In this document: piece after piece, positions 34,854 to 44,134 of the stretch
How positions within the stretch are numbered: position 1 is the first letter of the stretch
How the letters are laid out: each line of letters begins with the position of its first letter
Assembly (NCBI GenBank): GCA_002390745.1
Contig: DGQK01000022.1
Location: 131,484 to 195,483 of the forward strand
Length of the DNA stretch: 64,000 nt
DNA from: Bacteroidetes bacterium UBA4416
GTDB lineage: Bacteria; Bacteroidota; Bacteroidia; B-17B0; Aurantibacillaceae
Direction of reading: 5' to 3'
The notes under the pieces: model-generated
Database searches by the model: none
What the model saw: the letters and a program-made list of their open reading frames with translations, nothing else
What the model was told of the DNA's origin: nothing
Program-made: the position numbers and the translations under genes

Positions 34854-36233
34854 TTAATGACTCATTTGAGAAATGCCCTGGATCAGGTCGTGCTTGGTGA
34901 TAATATGAACACTGCCACCCAGATCCGTCATCAGCACCGCATTATTTTCCTTATTGATCAGTTTCGAGATCTCTTCCATGGGTGCCTGATCGCTTACGAT
35001 CGGGAAAGGGGCCTGCATCAGCTCTTCCACTTTTTTGGTTTTTAGAGAGGGATCCGCAAACAGTTTAGAGAACAGCGCGCTGTCGTTGAGAGAACCTACA
35101 AAGTCGTTCCCGCGTTTCACCGGCATTTGTGAGATGCCAAATTTATTCATCACATTGAGTGCATCATGGATCGTAGAATCAGCGTCTACCGTAATCAGTT
35201 TTTGATTTTTGTGAGAAGCGATGAGATCGATTGCTTTCGGTTTCTTAATTTCCAGGAAGCCGCGGTCGCGCATCCAGTCGTCGTTGAACATTTTGCCAAG
35301 GTAGCGTGTGCCATGATCGTGGAAGATCACCACAACCACATCACCCGGCTTAAACATATCTTTCATCTGCATGAGGCCTGCCATCGCAGATCCGGCGCTG
35401 TTTCCGGCAAAAATACCCTCCTCGCGCGGAATGCGCCTGGTCATAATCGCCGCATCGCGGTCCGTTACTTTTTCAAAGTGGTCAATTAAATTGATGTCGA
35501 CATTTTCCGGTAAAAAATCCTCGCCGATACCTTCGGTAATGTAAGGGTAGATTTCATTTTTATCGATCTCACCCGTTTCTTTCAGTTTTTTGAAAATAGA
35601 GCCGTAGGTATCGATGCCTAATACTTTGATGTTTGGATTTTTCTCTTTCAGGTATTTTCCTGTTCCGCTAATGGTACCTCCGGTACCAACGCCAACAACC
35701 AGGTGCGTGATTTTGCCTTCGGTCTGTTCCCATATCTCAGGCCCTGTTTGCTCATAGTGCGCCGCTGTGTTGGATAAATTGTCATATTGGTTCGGTTTCC
35801 ACGAATTAGGAATCTCTTTCACCAGGCGGGAGGAAACGGAGTAGTAGGATTTAGGATCTTCGGGCTCCACATCGGTAGGGCACACGATCACATCGGCACC
35901 GAAGGCGCGCAGGGCGTCTACTTTTTCTTTACTTTGCTTATCCGTTGTCGTAAAAATACATTTGTAGCCTTTGATGATAGCTGCTATCGCCAGGCCCATC
36001 CCTGTATTGCCGCTGGTTCCTTCAATGATGGTTCCGCCCGGTTTCAGGCGCCCGTCCTTTTCAGCATCCTCGATCATTTTCAATGCCATACGGTCTTTGA
36101 TGGAGTTGCCCGGGTTGGTTGTTTCCACTTTGGCCAAAACAGTGCAAGGCAGGCTTTTGGTAATGGTATTGATCTGAACTAAAGGTGTATTTCCGATAGT
36201 TTCGAGGATATTTTTACTGATTTTCTGGTACAT
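34854..36233 (-). CDS. Cystathionine beta-synthase-like enzyme, upstream copy
   Basis: A 459-residue PLP-dependent synthase with the same layout as its tandem copy: GNTPLVQIN, PLP lysine in NPGNSIKDRMAL, TSGNTGMGLAIAAI, VGVGTGGTISGTGKYL, then a two-motif CBS domain from about residue 335. The ATG at 36233 (MYQKISKNILETIGNTP) fits the family start; a longer form from 36356 would add 41 unrelated residues. By eye the copies are well over four-fifths identical in protein. It may serve transsulfuration or cysteine metabolism. A TATCTTTA element just upstream may be the promoter -7 box for the pair. Confidence 0.94.
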   Translation of the reverse strand: MYQKISKNILETIGNTPLVQINTITKSLPCTVLAKVETTNPGNSIKDRMALKMIEDAEKDGRLKPGGTIIEGTSGNTGMGLAIAAIIKGYKCIFTTTDKQSKEKVDALRAFGADVIVCPTDVEPEDPKSYYSVSSRLVKEIPNSWKPNQYDNLSNTAAHYEQTGPEIWEQTEGKITHLVVGVGTGGTISGTGKYLKEKNPNIKVLGIDTYGSIFKKLKETGEIDKNEIYPYITEGIGEDFLPENVDINLIDHFEKVTDRDAAIMTRRIPREEGIFAGNSAGSAMAGLMQMKDMFKPGDVVVVIFHDHGTRYLGKMFNDDWMRDRGFLEIKKPKAIDLIASHKNQKLITVDADSTIHDALNVMNKFGISQMPVKRGNDFVGSLNDSALFSKLFADPSLKTKKVEELMQAPFPIVSDQAPMEEISKLINKENNAVLMTDLGGSVHIITKHDLIQGISQMSH

Positions 36234-36451
36234 GGATACGTGTGTTTGATTTAGTGCCGTAAAGATAAAAAAAACAGCCCGTATTATCGGAATCCTGTGC
36301 AAAAATGTTGGTAACTCCGGCTTTTCAGGAAGCAGTGAAAGGGCAAGGCAATACAACGCCGCAGATAGGGCGGATAAGGGCGGGAATGATTTCCGGAAAA
36401 GCGGATGGCGTTTTTTGTTGCTATGCAGTTCTACGCATATTCTACAGAAAT

Positions 36452-37402
36452 CTATGGATTCAGGTCTTTCAAAGCCCTCAGGATATTGCTTTCCACGCGG
36501 GTTGCAATTTCTTCGGTAGGATGTTTCACGAAGGTATCGCCTGTTACTTTTTCATAGAGCTCGATGTAGCGTTCCGAGATCTCGTTGATCCAGGCATCGC
36601 TCATCTCAGGCACACGTTGCCCTTCCTTGCCCTGGAAACCGTTCTCGATCAGCCAGCGGCGAACAAACTCTTTGCTCAGCTGCTTTTGCTCTTCTCCTTT
36701 TTGCTGTCTTTCGGCATAACCTTCAAGGTAAAAATAACGCGACGAATCAGGCGTATGGATCTCATCCATCAGGGTTACCTCACCGTTGTATAACCCGAAT
36801 TCGTATTTTGTATCTACCAGGATCAGGCCCATCTTGTTGGCAATTTCCTGTCCGCGGGCATATAGCTTCCGTGTATACTCTTCGAGTTGCACGTAATACT
36901 TTTCTTCCACAATTCCCTGTTTCAGGATCTCTTCGCGGCTGATGTCTTCATCATGCCCTTCGGAAGCCTTGGTGGTAGGCGTAATAATCGGCTCCGGTAA
37001 TTTGTCGTTTTCTTTGAGGCCTTCCGGAAGAGAGACGCCGCAAAGCGTTCGCAGCCCGCTGTTGTAAGTTCTGGCAGCATGTCCCGCCAGGTAGCCCCTG
37101 ATAACCATTTCCACTTTAAAAGGCTCGCACATTTTCCCCATACTCACTACCGGGTCGGGGACCGCCATAATCCAGTTCGGAACAATATCCCTGGTAGCCT
37201 CCAGGAATTTGGAAGCGATCTGGTTAAGCACCTGCCCTTTGTAGGGAATTCCTTTAGGCAGAACCACATCAAAGGCGCTGATGCGGTCGCTGGCCACCAT
37301 TACCAACAGCTTATCGCCAATTGTATAAACGTCCCTGACTTTTCCTTTGTAAAAACTGGTTTGGCCCGGAAGAGCGAAGCGGGTAGAGGTAAGAGCTTGC
37401 AT
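36452..37402 (-). CDS. purC: Phosphoribosylaminoimidazole-succinocarboxamide synthase
   Basis: A 316-residue SAICAR synthetase of purine biosynthesis that couples CAIR and aspartate with ATP. Typical segments are FYKGKVRDVYTIGDKLLVMVASDRISAFD at the N-terminus, then PVVSMGKMCEPFKVEMVIRGYLAG, TPTTKASEGHDEDIS and LVDTKYEFG. It is the longer form of the family, near 300 residues, rather than the 237-residue E. coli form. It is a single gene with its own TATATTTG promoter box at 37426-37433, although it follows the polysaccharide operon on the same strand by only 35 bases. Confidence 0.97.
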   Translation of the reverse strand: MQALTSTRFALPGQTSFYKGKVRDVYTIGDKLLVMVASDRISAFDVVLPKGIPYKGQVLNQIASKFLEATRDIVPNWIMAVPDPVVSMGKMCEPFKVEMVIRGYLAGHAARTYNSGLRTLCGVSLPEGLKENDKLPEPIITPTTKASEGHDEDISREEILKQGIVEEKYYVQLEEYTRKLYARGQEIANKMGLILVDTKYEFGLYNGEVTLMDEIHTPDSSRYFYLEGYAERQQKGEEQKQLSKEFVRRWLIENGFQGKEGQRVPEMSDAWINEISERYIELYEKVTGDTFVKHPTEEIATRVESNILRALKDLNP

Positions 37403-37425
37403 GGTGATGTGTTTTTTTTGAGGAG

Positions 37426-37433
37426 CAAATATA
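37426..37433 (-). promoter_or_regulatory. -7 promoter box of purC (TATATTTG)
   Basis: The minus strand reads TATATTTGC about 23 bases before the purC ATG, matching TAnnTTTG. It lies directly after the stop of the wzy-like gene, so purC is probably transcribed separately from the polysaccharide operon. Confidence 0.6.
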
Positions 37434-37437
37434 AAAA

Positions 37438-38814
37438 CTATTTGCTTAGGGCAGGATCAATTTTTAAAAGCCCGGGCTCATCGGTTTCGGATGTTTCCTC
37501 CGGATTCTCCTTCTCCAGGAATTTCACATAATCCAGCTTTGTGTAATAGTAGAGCCACATAAAACCGATGAAACCACCGAAGGTGTAGTTTCCCTGCCGG
37601 GCCAGCTGCAACAGGATAATTACCAGCACGGCATTCGAGATCAGCCAGTGGTAGTCGGCTTCCGGATGATTGGGATCCCTTTTGACATAATTATTCCGGA
37701 TGAACAGGATGATGAAAATGAGCCCGAAAAGCCCCGTTTCGGAAATGGTGCGCAGGAGCATGGAATTGGCATCGGACATGTTGTTGTCATACTCGCCGCC
37801 AAGCAGGTAGCTGAGGTCGTATTTCGAAAAAATATACTGGTGTGATCCTAAGCCGGTGCCAAACAGCGGGTTATGCAAAAAGTTATTTTTGGTGATCACG
37901 TAGTTATTGTACTGCACAAAACTGGAGCCATGTATGGTTTGTAACAAGTGTCTTTTTCGCATCACCTGCACCATCGCTCCGCCACGCTCGTCTTTATCCG
38001 CTTCCTTTTCCAGCATGCCTTCCACATAAAGGGCGCGGACGCCGTCTACGCGAAGCCTGAATTCTTTGACATTGTTATACAGCGCATAAAAAAGGATAAG
38101 GCTTACAGGAATAGCAATAAAAATATAACGAACTACGCCGTAATTGATCAGTAGCAAAATCAACACGAAGAAAACACCGATATAGGCAACCGAAGAGGTA
38201 GACATCATGTAGGTAAACATGATCACAAGGCCCTGCAACCGGGTGATAAAATAGCTTTTGTTAAACACAAGATTATAACAGGCGATAAAAAAAGCCGGTC
38301 CTAAAGTAGCACCAACATACGAGGGCTCACAGAAAATACTGTTGACGCGGATGCCAAGGCCACCAAGGGTGACACCCCATTTATTAAATCCGAAGAGGAT
38401 CCTGAAATCATAACCCGGCGCAAAACCGATGAGGTAAGAGACGAGTTGTATGACGCCTATAACCGCGGCAACGTAGGCCCAGGACATATAGATGGAAAAA
38501 AAGCGCACAATATCCCGTTCATAGTATTCAAATACATAGTAGAAGAACAGGGTAGATACAAAAAGATTGGCATAGATCTTTATAAAAAAGCCAAAGGTGT
38601 TGTTTCCGTAAAGGATATTGATAATGCCAAAAAAGAGTAGCGGAAGGAACAGATACAAGAGCCGGATTGGAAAACGGTACTTGAAGACGAAGGCTCCCAG
38701 CAGGAGAAGAAGGCCGATGTAAGAAATGTAAAACTCAAAGGGAGTTTTGAACAGAACAATAGAACTGATGAAAATAACGGAAAATATGGCGACGTCAATA
38801 AGTTTGCTTAGCAT
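37438..38814 (-). CDS. O-antigen polymerase/ligase-like membrane protein
   Basis: A 458-residue protein with about eleven membrane segments and a large periplasmic loop around residues 255-345, containing RMKxxR-like basic stretches and FGTGLGSHQY. This is the Wzy/WaaL (O-antigen ligase) pattern. It would polymerise repeat units or ligate the finished glycan in the periplasm. Sequence alone does not separate a polymerase from a ligase. It is the last gene of the glycan operon, 61 bases after the GT4 gene, and ends 4 bases before the purC promoter box. Confidence 0.85.
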   Translation of the reverse strand: MLSKLIDVAIFSVIFISSIVLFKTPFEFYISYIGLLLLLGAFVFKYRFPIRLLYLFLPLLFFGIINILYGNNTFGFFIKIYANLFVSTLFFYYVFEYYERDIVRFFSIYMSWAYVAAVIGVIQLVSYLIGFAPGYDFRILFGFNKWGVTLGGLGIRVNSIFCEPSYVGATLGPAFFIACYNLVFNKSYFITRLQGLVIMFTYMMSTSSVAYIGVFFVLILLLINYGVVRYIFIAIPVSLILFYALYNNVKEFRLRVDGVRALYVEGMLEKEADKDERGGAMVQVMRKRHLLQTIHGSSFVQYNNYVITKNNFLHNPLFGTGLGSHQYIFSKYDLSYLLGGEYDNNMSDANSMLLRTISETGLFGLIFIILFIRNNYVKRDPNHPEADYHWLISNAVLVIILLQLARQGNYTFGGFIGFMWLYYYTKLDYVKFLEKENPEETSETDEPGLLKIDPALSK

Positions 38815-38875
38815 GTTCTACCCGATGAAGATACTAAGAATATCCTAAATGAAGCGATTCTATCCAGCATGAAAA

Positions 38876-40012
38876 TTAACGGAGATGTTGAGCAAGTTTT
38901 TCAAAAATACTGTCCCAGTTAAAGGTATTCCTCATACGCTCCAGTGAGCGTTGCTTTTTTTGACCGAGCGAGTCCTGTGAGTCTACGGCTTCTTTCAGGG
39001 CCTGCTTTAAGCCTTCGGTGTCGCCAGGTTGTATCAGCCATCCGTTCTGTTGATCCACCATAGCAGCTACAGCGCCTACATCGGTAGCAACGACTGCCAG
39101 GCCATTGGACATAGCTTCCAGGATCACATTCGGAAAGCCTTCGCTCCAGCTTGGGCATACCAATACATCGGCCCCCTGCAGGATCTCCCTGATCCTGTTA
39201 AAATCCCTGATCTCGCCATGATAGCTGACGGCAGGATGGCTAACCCGGAATTCGTCAGGGATAGGGCCAATGAACTCAAAACGAAAGGCAATGTTTTCGG
39301 ATATCAGGCTGCGGATAACATCATTTAGCTCCGGCACGCCCTTCCGGCGTTCGAAGCGCCCCATAAACACAAACTGCAGCGGCCCTTTTTCGTGACCGGC
39401 GACGGCATCGGCAATCATATCTTTTTCAGTGCCCGATGGTATCTCAACGATCTTTCGCGGATCTATACCTATCGCCCTGATGATGTCGGTTACCTTTCCT
39501 CCGTATGAAAAAGCGATATCTGCACGGCGGCTGATAGTTTTTACAAAAGGCCGTAACAGGTAGTGCTGGAGCCTGGTTTTAAAGTCAGGAGGAATCTGGA
39601 ACATTTCATAACCGTGAAATTTAACGCCAACCGGAGCGCATTGAATTTTATTTTTGAATTTCCGGTTGATAAGCTTCCAGCCTGTAAATCCTTTCGTATA
39701 GATGAAATCATAGGTTCCAAGCTTCGGAAGCAGGGCCTCATACACACGTTTGGAATATTGCCAGGAAGAAAGAATATAATGCCCTGGAAATTTTAAATTT
39801 TTTGGAAACTCAAGTACAACGGATGTGATATAAGACTTTTCCTCTTCACTGAAACAGTTAAGCTGACTGATGTCAAGCGCTGAATCGTTGAAATGAAACA
39901 AGTCGACATATACCTTATTCTTCGCAAAATATTTAGCAAGGTAAAAAGAGTGCTTTTGCATTCCTCCTATCACATAGGGCGTAATTCCGTCTGTTACCAG
40001 TGCAACATGCAT
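38876..40012 (-). CDS. Glycosyltransferase family 4 protein
   Basis: A 378-residue GT-B enzyme. The N-terminal acceptor domain begins MHVALVTDGITPYVIGGMQKH. The C-terminal donor domain has FMGRFERRKGVPELNDV and the E-x7-E motif in SEGFPNVILEAMSNGLAVVATD. It is cytoplasmic and would add a sugar from a nucleotide donor, with retention, to a lipid-linked glycan. The start overlaps the stop of the upstream acyltransferase gene by one base (TAATG), which indicates coupling. The sugar specificity cannot be read. Confidence 0.94.
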   Translation of the reverse strand: MHVALVTDGITPYVIGGMQKHSFYLAKYFAKNKVYVDLFHFNDSALDISQLNCFSEEEKSYITSVVLEFPKNLKFPGHYILSSWQYSKRVYEALLPKLGTYDFIYTKGFTGWKLINRKFKNKIQCAPVGVKFHGYEMFQIPPDFKTRLQHYLLRPFVKTISRRADIAFSYGGKVTDIIRAIGIDPRKIVEIPSGTEKDMIADAVAGHEKGPLQFVFMGRFERRKGVPELNDVIRSLISENIAFRFEFIGPIPDEFRVSHPAVSYHGEIRDFNRIREILQGADVLVCPSWSEGFPNVILEAMSNGLAVVATDVGAVAAMVDQQNGWLIQPGDTEGLKQALKEAVDSQDSLGQKKQRSLERMRNTFNWDSIFEKLAQHLR

Positions 40013-40989
40013 TAGAGTTTGATTTTTGAAGACAGTTTTTTGGAGGGTTTTTCGATCAGCAGGTACATGATATAAGAAGAGACAAATGTAACAATTAATC
40101 CTGCAAGTAAGATCAGGAGTTTCTGAGCGGTTGTATGCACGTAACGGCTTAAAATATTAATAACGGCAGCACCTACCACCGGGTGAATCAGGTAAATGGA
40201 ATAGCTCATTTTTCCCATCCAGTGGAGCACCGGAATTTTTAGTTCGGAGAAGAACAGGATTACCAATGCAGTAGCCAGGCCAAAGCAAGCAGCTACTGTA
40301 CTCATGGCAGCATAATTGTACACGAAGCAGGCGATCATAACGATGCCGAATTCGAGCATACCAATGAGGTTGCTTTTATACTGGAAGACAGAGATGCCAA
40401 ACAGGAACAAAGGAGCGTAAATGGGAAAATGCGAAGCCGCAGGTATAGCCCAGGCCATTCCAAAGCAAAGCAGATAAGCCACTATACGAAGCCAGAGAGA
40501 TTTGTGTACAAAAAGCAAGTACATAAATGACATAAGCAGGTAATACTGAAATTCGATAGCCAGCGTCCAGTAGACGTTATTAAGCCATTTATACTCCGGG
40601 AAAAAATTGATCAGGTAGCCAAAATGCAAGCCAATCCGGGCAGCTGTGATCTCTTCCGGAGAATGGATACCTATGTGGAACCTCGTTTTGATAAAGGCGA
40701 TGATGAGGATTAGCAGAATGGAGGCGAGGTAAGGAGGCTCGAGACGGATCAGGCGCTTGGCCATGAATTTCAACATGGAGCCCAGGTGATAGTTCTTGTA
40801 ATACATCGACCAGGGAATAATGAATCCGGAAATGACAAAAAATACCAGCACGCCGTTTTGCCCGTAAGAGAATATTTTGCTCATCAATGCCGGATATTGC
40901 AGGCCTGTGACGGTACAGGTAAAATGAAAGAGACATACGCTGATGGCAGCGAAAGACCGTAAACTATCAATGATGTTAACTTGCTTCAT
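40012..40989 (-). CDS. Acyltransferase 3 (OafA/YrhL type) membrane protein
   Basis: A 325-residue integral membrane acyltransferase with about ten helices. The start contains IDSLRSFAAISVCLFHFTCT with the conserved catalytic His in the first helix, followed by VLVFFVISGFIIP. The end has MGKMSYSIYLIHPVVG. Family members O-acetylate surface glycans. It lacks the SGNH extension of full-length OafA. Its start overlaps the stop of the upstream glycosyltransferase by four bases (ATGA), and its stop overlaps the next gene. Confidence 0.93.
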   Translation of the reverse strand: MKQVNIIDSLRSFAAISVCLFHFTCTVTGLQYPALMSKIFSYGQNGVLVFFVISGFIIPWSMYYKNYHLGSMLKFMAKRLIRLEPPYLASILLILIIAFIKTRFHIGIHSPEEITAARIGLHFGYLINFFPEYKWLNNVYWTLAIEFQYYLLMSFMYLLFVHKSLWLRIVAYLLCFGMAWAIPAASHFPIYAPLFLFGISVFQYKSNLIGMLEFGIVMIACFVYNYAAMSTVAACFGLATALVILFFSELKIPVLHWMGKMSYSIYLIHPVVGAAVINILSRYVHTTAQKLLILLAGLIVTFVSSYIMYLLIEKPSKKLSSKIKL

Positions 40990-42098
40990 ACATTCAGGAG
41001 CTCTGCGTACTGTTCTTTGAAGTGTTCTTTGGTATAACAGGCGAGGCTCAGGTTATGGATCCGGAGCTTTTCGGCATAAGGAACGGGACTTAAAGTATCG
41101 GGGTCGAAGTTCAGGTCTTCGAAAGAAGCAAAATCGCTATAATCGCCAAGATTCCTGGAGATGATGACCTTGAGCCCGGCATTCAGGTATTCGGCAAACT
41201 TTACCGGAGAGGCTACTTGATTGGTCATGCTTTGCTCGCGATAGAGGATGCCATAATCCGAAACAAACAGATAATCTTTTACTTTGGAAGGCTCGACAAA
41301 TAAAACGGTTATCTTATCCCGAAAGGCCTGCATCACTTTAAAGGAATTGTCGAAGTGATCGGAAAGTACAATCAATCTGGCCTTCGGATGCTTCAGGTAC
41401 CCGCACATCATCTCATCCACCAGGGAGAAAGACTGCCAGCCTGCCGAAGATCCCGAATAAATAAAAATAATGTCCTCGCTGTCGTAGCCCATTTCCAGGC
41501 GTCGTGCCAGTATCTCTTCCTTCTTTGGGAAAAATGTACCGAAATCGTGGCTCAGGGTGCAGGGAATGATGACATGCTTAGCTTTTTGATAGTGATAAAC
41601 TTCCTGCCAGTAACTTACCAGGGCAGCCGATACAGCCAGTCTGTAGTCGCTTTTGTCGAGGGCTTTCCGTTCGAGATCCCTGATCTGGTCCTTCAGTCCG
41701 GCGTTATCAACAACATTGTACTCGTTAAGCTCGGCGTAGTAAGCGCCACGTGCATCAAAAATGACCTTTTTGCAGAAACCGGATTTTCTTAGTCTCAGGG
41801 CAAGATTTGTGGCGAATGGGCCGCGCGCCATGATGGTGCGCTCTCTTTGAAAAATCAGGATAAATGCGAGGGTATAAAAATTAAGATACCAGTAAGCGGC
41901 TTTCGGGAACATCGGCAACACGAGTGCGTGCTGGCATCTGGCCGTGATCTTCTGTTTATTGGAAAAGAATTTCCGGAGTGAGATCAGGGCGATCAGCCTG
42001 GTCCGGTTGGGTGTCAGATGGTTCATGTAATTCACCACGTCGATCACCTGCGAGTGATAGATGCCTGAGGGTGGATCGTTATAAGTCAGGTAGATCAT
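40986..42098 (-). CDS. GT-B glycosyltransferase-like protein
   Basis: A 370-residue protein with two Rossmann-like halves. The N-terminal half begins MIYLTYNDPPSGIYHSQVIDVV and resembles a glycosyltransferase acceptor domain. The C-terminal half has IIFIYSGSSAGWQSF, KDYLFVSDYGILYRE and VASPVKFAEYLNAGLKVIIS, the PVKFxEYLxAGxPVI pattern of GT4-type donor sites. The usual E-x7-E motif is weak. It sits inside the glycan operon with four-base overlaps at both ends, so a role in the same pathway is likely. The substrate is unknown. Confidence 0.82.
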   Translation of the reverse strand: MIYLTYNDPPSGIYHSQVIDVVNYMNHLTPNRTRLIALISLRKFFSNKQKITARCQHALVLPMFPKAAYWYLNFYTLAFILIFQRERTIMARGPFATNLALRLRKSGFCKKVIFDARGAYYAELNEYNVVDNAGLKDQIRDLERKALDKSDYRLAVSAALVSYWQEVYHYQKAKHVIIPCTLSHDFGTFFPKKEEILARRLEMGYDSEDIIFIYSGSSAGWQSFSLVDEMMCGYLKHPKARLIVLSDHFDNSFKVMQAFRDKITVLFVEPSKVKDYLFVSDYGILYREQSMTNQVASPVKFAEYLNAGLKVIISRNLGDYSDFASFEDLNFDPDTLSPVPYAEKLRIHNLSLACYTKEHFKEQYAELLNV

Positions 42099-43201
42099 GC
42101 CAAAACCTCAGACAAATGTTTAAAAATGCGTTCACTGGCTTTACCGTCCCAAAGCTTAGGGATGTTCCCTTGTTTATAGCTTCCGTTCTCTATTTGTGTG
42201 AGGTAAGATTTGATGATCTCCAGGTCGAAAGGAACAAGCGTATTGCTTCCTACCGTGCATGTCACGGGCCGTTCGGTATTCTCACGCAGGGTCAGGCAAG
42301 GTATTTTTAAAAAGGTGCTTTCTTCCTGAATCCCTCCGCTGTCGGTAAGGATAAACCTGCTGTATTTGGTCAGTTTCTGAAATGCGAAATAATCCAAGGG
42401 CTCTGTAAAGATAAGGGAGCCTATTCTGCTGAACTCTGCCTTCAGCCCGAAGCGTTCCATGTTTTTAAGTGTCCGCGGATGAACCGGGAATACGATCTTA
42501 TAATTGCCGGAAATGTAAGTGATGAGGTCGAGAAGCTTTAGCAGACCCTCTTTGTTATCCACGGATGCCGGGCGGTGCATGGTCATCAGCACATACTTCC
42601 GGGCTTCCAGGTTAAGCTCGCTTAAAATGGCAGAGTTTTCAATCTGCTCGCGGAAAGCCACCATCGTATCGATCATGGTATTGCCTGAAAAGAACAGTTT
42701 TTTCTCATCCACGCCTTCTTTGATCAGGTTGTCCCAGCCGCTTTGCTCCGTCACCAGGAAATAATCCGTAATGCTGTCGGTAATGACGCGGTTATGTTCC
42801 TCCGGCATACTCTTGTCGTAGCTGCGCAGGCCGCTCTCCACATGGGCTATCGGGATGTTCAGTTTATTGGCCGTGATAGCGGCAGCCATGGTAGAGTTCA
42901 CGTCGCCCACCACCATCATCAGATCTGGCCTGAATTCCGAAGTAACCAGCTGTTCAAGCTTGATCATAATCTCGGCAATCTGCGTATTGGCCGATGCGCC
43001 TGTAGCTATATTCAGGAAATAATCGGGCAAAAGGCCGAACTGGTTGAAAAACACGTCGGCCATTTTTTCATCGAAATGCTGTCCTGTATGGACGATCTTC
43101 AGCGCCAGCCCCGGATGAGCTGCTGCGACACGCTTGAACTGAGTCACCTTGATGAAATTCGGCCTCGTGCCGATCACGACCAGTATGTTTTTATTGCTCA
43201 T
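42095..43201 (-). CDS. wecB: UDP-N-acetylglucosamine 2-epimerase (non-hydrolysing)
   Basis: A 368-residue enzyme converting UDP-GlcNAc to UDP-ManNAc. Family signatures are VVIGTRPNFIKVTQF, IVHTGQHFDEKMADVFF, VVGDVNSTMAAAI, HVESGLRSYDKSMPEEHNR and TDSGGIQEESTFL. The length fits the non-hydrolysing bacterial form. UDP-ManNAc, or a derivative of it, is therefore likely in the glycan made by this operon. No UDP-ManNAc dehydrogenase (WecC) is in the window. It overlaps the downstream glycosyltransferase by four bases. Confidence 0.94.
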   Translation of the reverse strand: MSNKNILVVIGTRPNFIKVTQFKRVAAAHPGLALKIVHTGQHFDEKMADVFFNQFGLLPDYFLNIATGASANTQIAEIMIKLEQLVTSEFRPDLMMVVGDVNSTMAAAITANKLNIPIAHVESGLRSYDKSMPEEHNRVITDSITDYFLVTEQSGWDNLIKEGVDEKKLFFSGNTMIDTMVAFREQIENSAILSELNLEARKYVLMTMHRPASVDNKEGLLKLLDLITYISGNYKIVFPVHPRTLKNMERFGLKAEFSRIGSLIFTEPLDYFAFQKLTKYSRFILTDSGGIQEESTFLKIPCLTLRENTERPVTCTVGSNTLVPFDLEIIKSYLTQIENGSYKQGNIPKLWDGKASERIFKHLSEVLA

Positions 43202-43210
43202 GAATGTATT

Positions 43211-44119
43211 TTATAGATTGTTTCTAAGGTGCTTGGCCGGGTTGCCTGCTACAACGCTGTTCTTTTCCACAGGCTTGATCACCACGGCACCCATGCCAAT
43301 GAAGCCATCGTCGTGGATGGAGCCGTGATTGATCACGGAGGCATTAGGGCCTACCCATACGTTTTTTCCGATTACGGCGCTGCCGCCGATCATAGCATGC
43401 GCAATGATCAGGGAATTTTCCCCGATCTTAACGCCGTGGGCAATATGCACCAGGTTATCGATCTTGACATTGCGGCCGATGACAGTGCTGCCTAACACGG
43501 CTTTGTCGATGCAGTTGTTATTACCGATTTCGGTATGCTCGTGAATGATCACATTGCCAATATGAGGGATCATTTCCCACAGGCCTTCCTCGTTTTTTTC
43601 ATAGCCGAAGCCTACAGAGCCAATGGTATTGTTGCATCCGATCGATACATTGTTTTTAATGATCGTATGAGCGTGAATAACAGTGTTGTGACCAATAGAC
43701 ACGCCTTCGCCGATCTCGCAATGATCATCGATCACTACGTTTTCGCCGATGTAGGCACTGGCGCTGCATTTGGCGCTGGGACTGATCCTGGCAGAAGGAC
43801 TGATAAAGGCCTTTTTTGTTTCAGAAAGAAAAAAAGCCTCCAGTACCTGTTTGAACGCCAGTCTGGGTTTTTGCACAACGATAAAATTCAGGCGTTCGTT
43901 CTTAACGGAAGCGAAGCTGGCCTCCGACAGGATCACAGTACCGCCAGACAAGTCATTCAGTTTATACGCGTTTTTATCGTTGCTCCAGAACAGCTGCTCA
44001 TGCGACTGCGGAACATTGTTCTGAAAGTCGATCAAGTGGGTGATTTCTATGTTTTTTTTTCCAGTGTAGCCGACGGGCTTTATACATAGAAGAATATCGT
44101 CGATATTGATTTTTTTCAT
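43211..44119 (-). CDS. LpxD-like hexapeptide N-acyltransferase
   Basis: A 302-residue protein. The N-terminal 95 residues (IDDILLCIKPVGYTGKK...) are not the standard LpxD uridine-binding domain. From about residue 105 there is a left-handed beta-helix of hexapeptide repeats that follows LpxD closely: SVGFGYEKNEEGLWEM, EIGNNNCIDKAVLGSTVIG and HIAHGVKIGENSLIIAHAMIGGS, with the likely catalytic His in IAHG. The setting within a glycan operon, next to a PIG-L deacetylase and WecB, suggests N-acylation of an amino sugar rather than lipid A synthesis. This is inference. Confidence 0.87.
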   Translation of the reverse strand: MKKINIDDILLCIKPVGYTGKKNIEITHLIDFQNNVPQSHEQLFWSNDKNAYKLNDLSGGTVILSEASFASVKNERLNFIVVQKPRLAFKQVLEAFFLSETKKAFISPSARISPSAKCSASAYIGENVVIDDHCEIGEGVSIGHNTVIHAHTIIKNNVSIGCNNTIGSVGFGYEKNEEGLWEMIPHIGNVIIHEHTEIGNNNCIDKAVLGSTVIGRNVKIDNLVHIAHGVKIGENSLIIAHAMIGGSAVIGKNVWVGPNASVINHGSIHDDGFIGMGAVVIKPVEKNSVVAGNPAKHLRNNL

Positions 44120-44134
44120 GGCCAGGAAAATAGA

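Noticed and set aside
36234..36356. N-terminal extension of the upstream cystathionine beta-synthase
   Set aside because: The 41 residues lack homology with the tandem copy, and the ATG at 36233 fits the family start.
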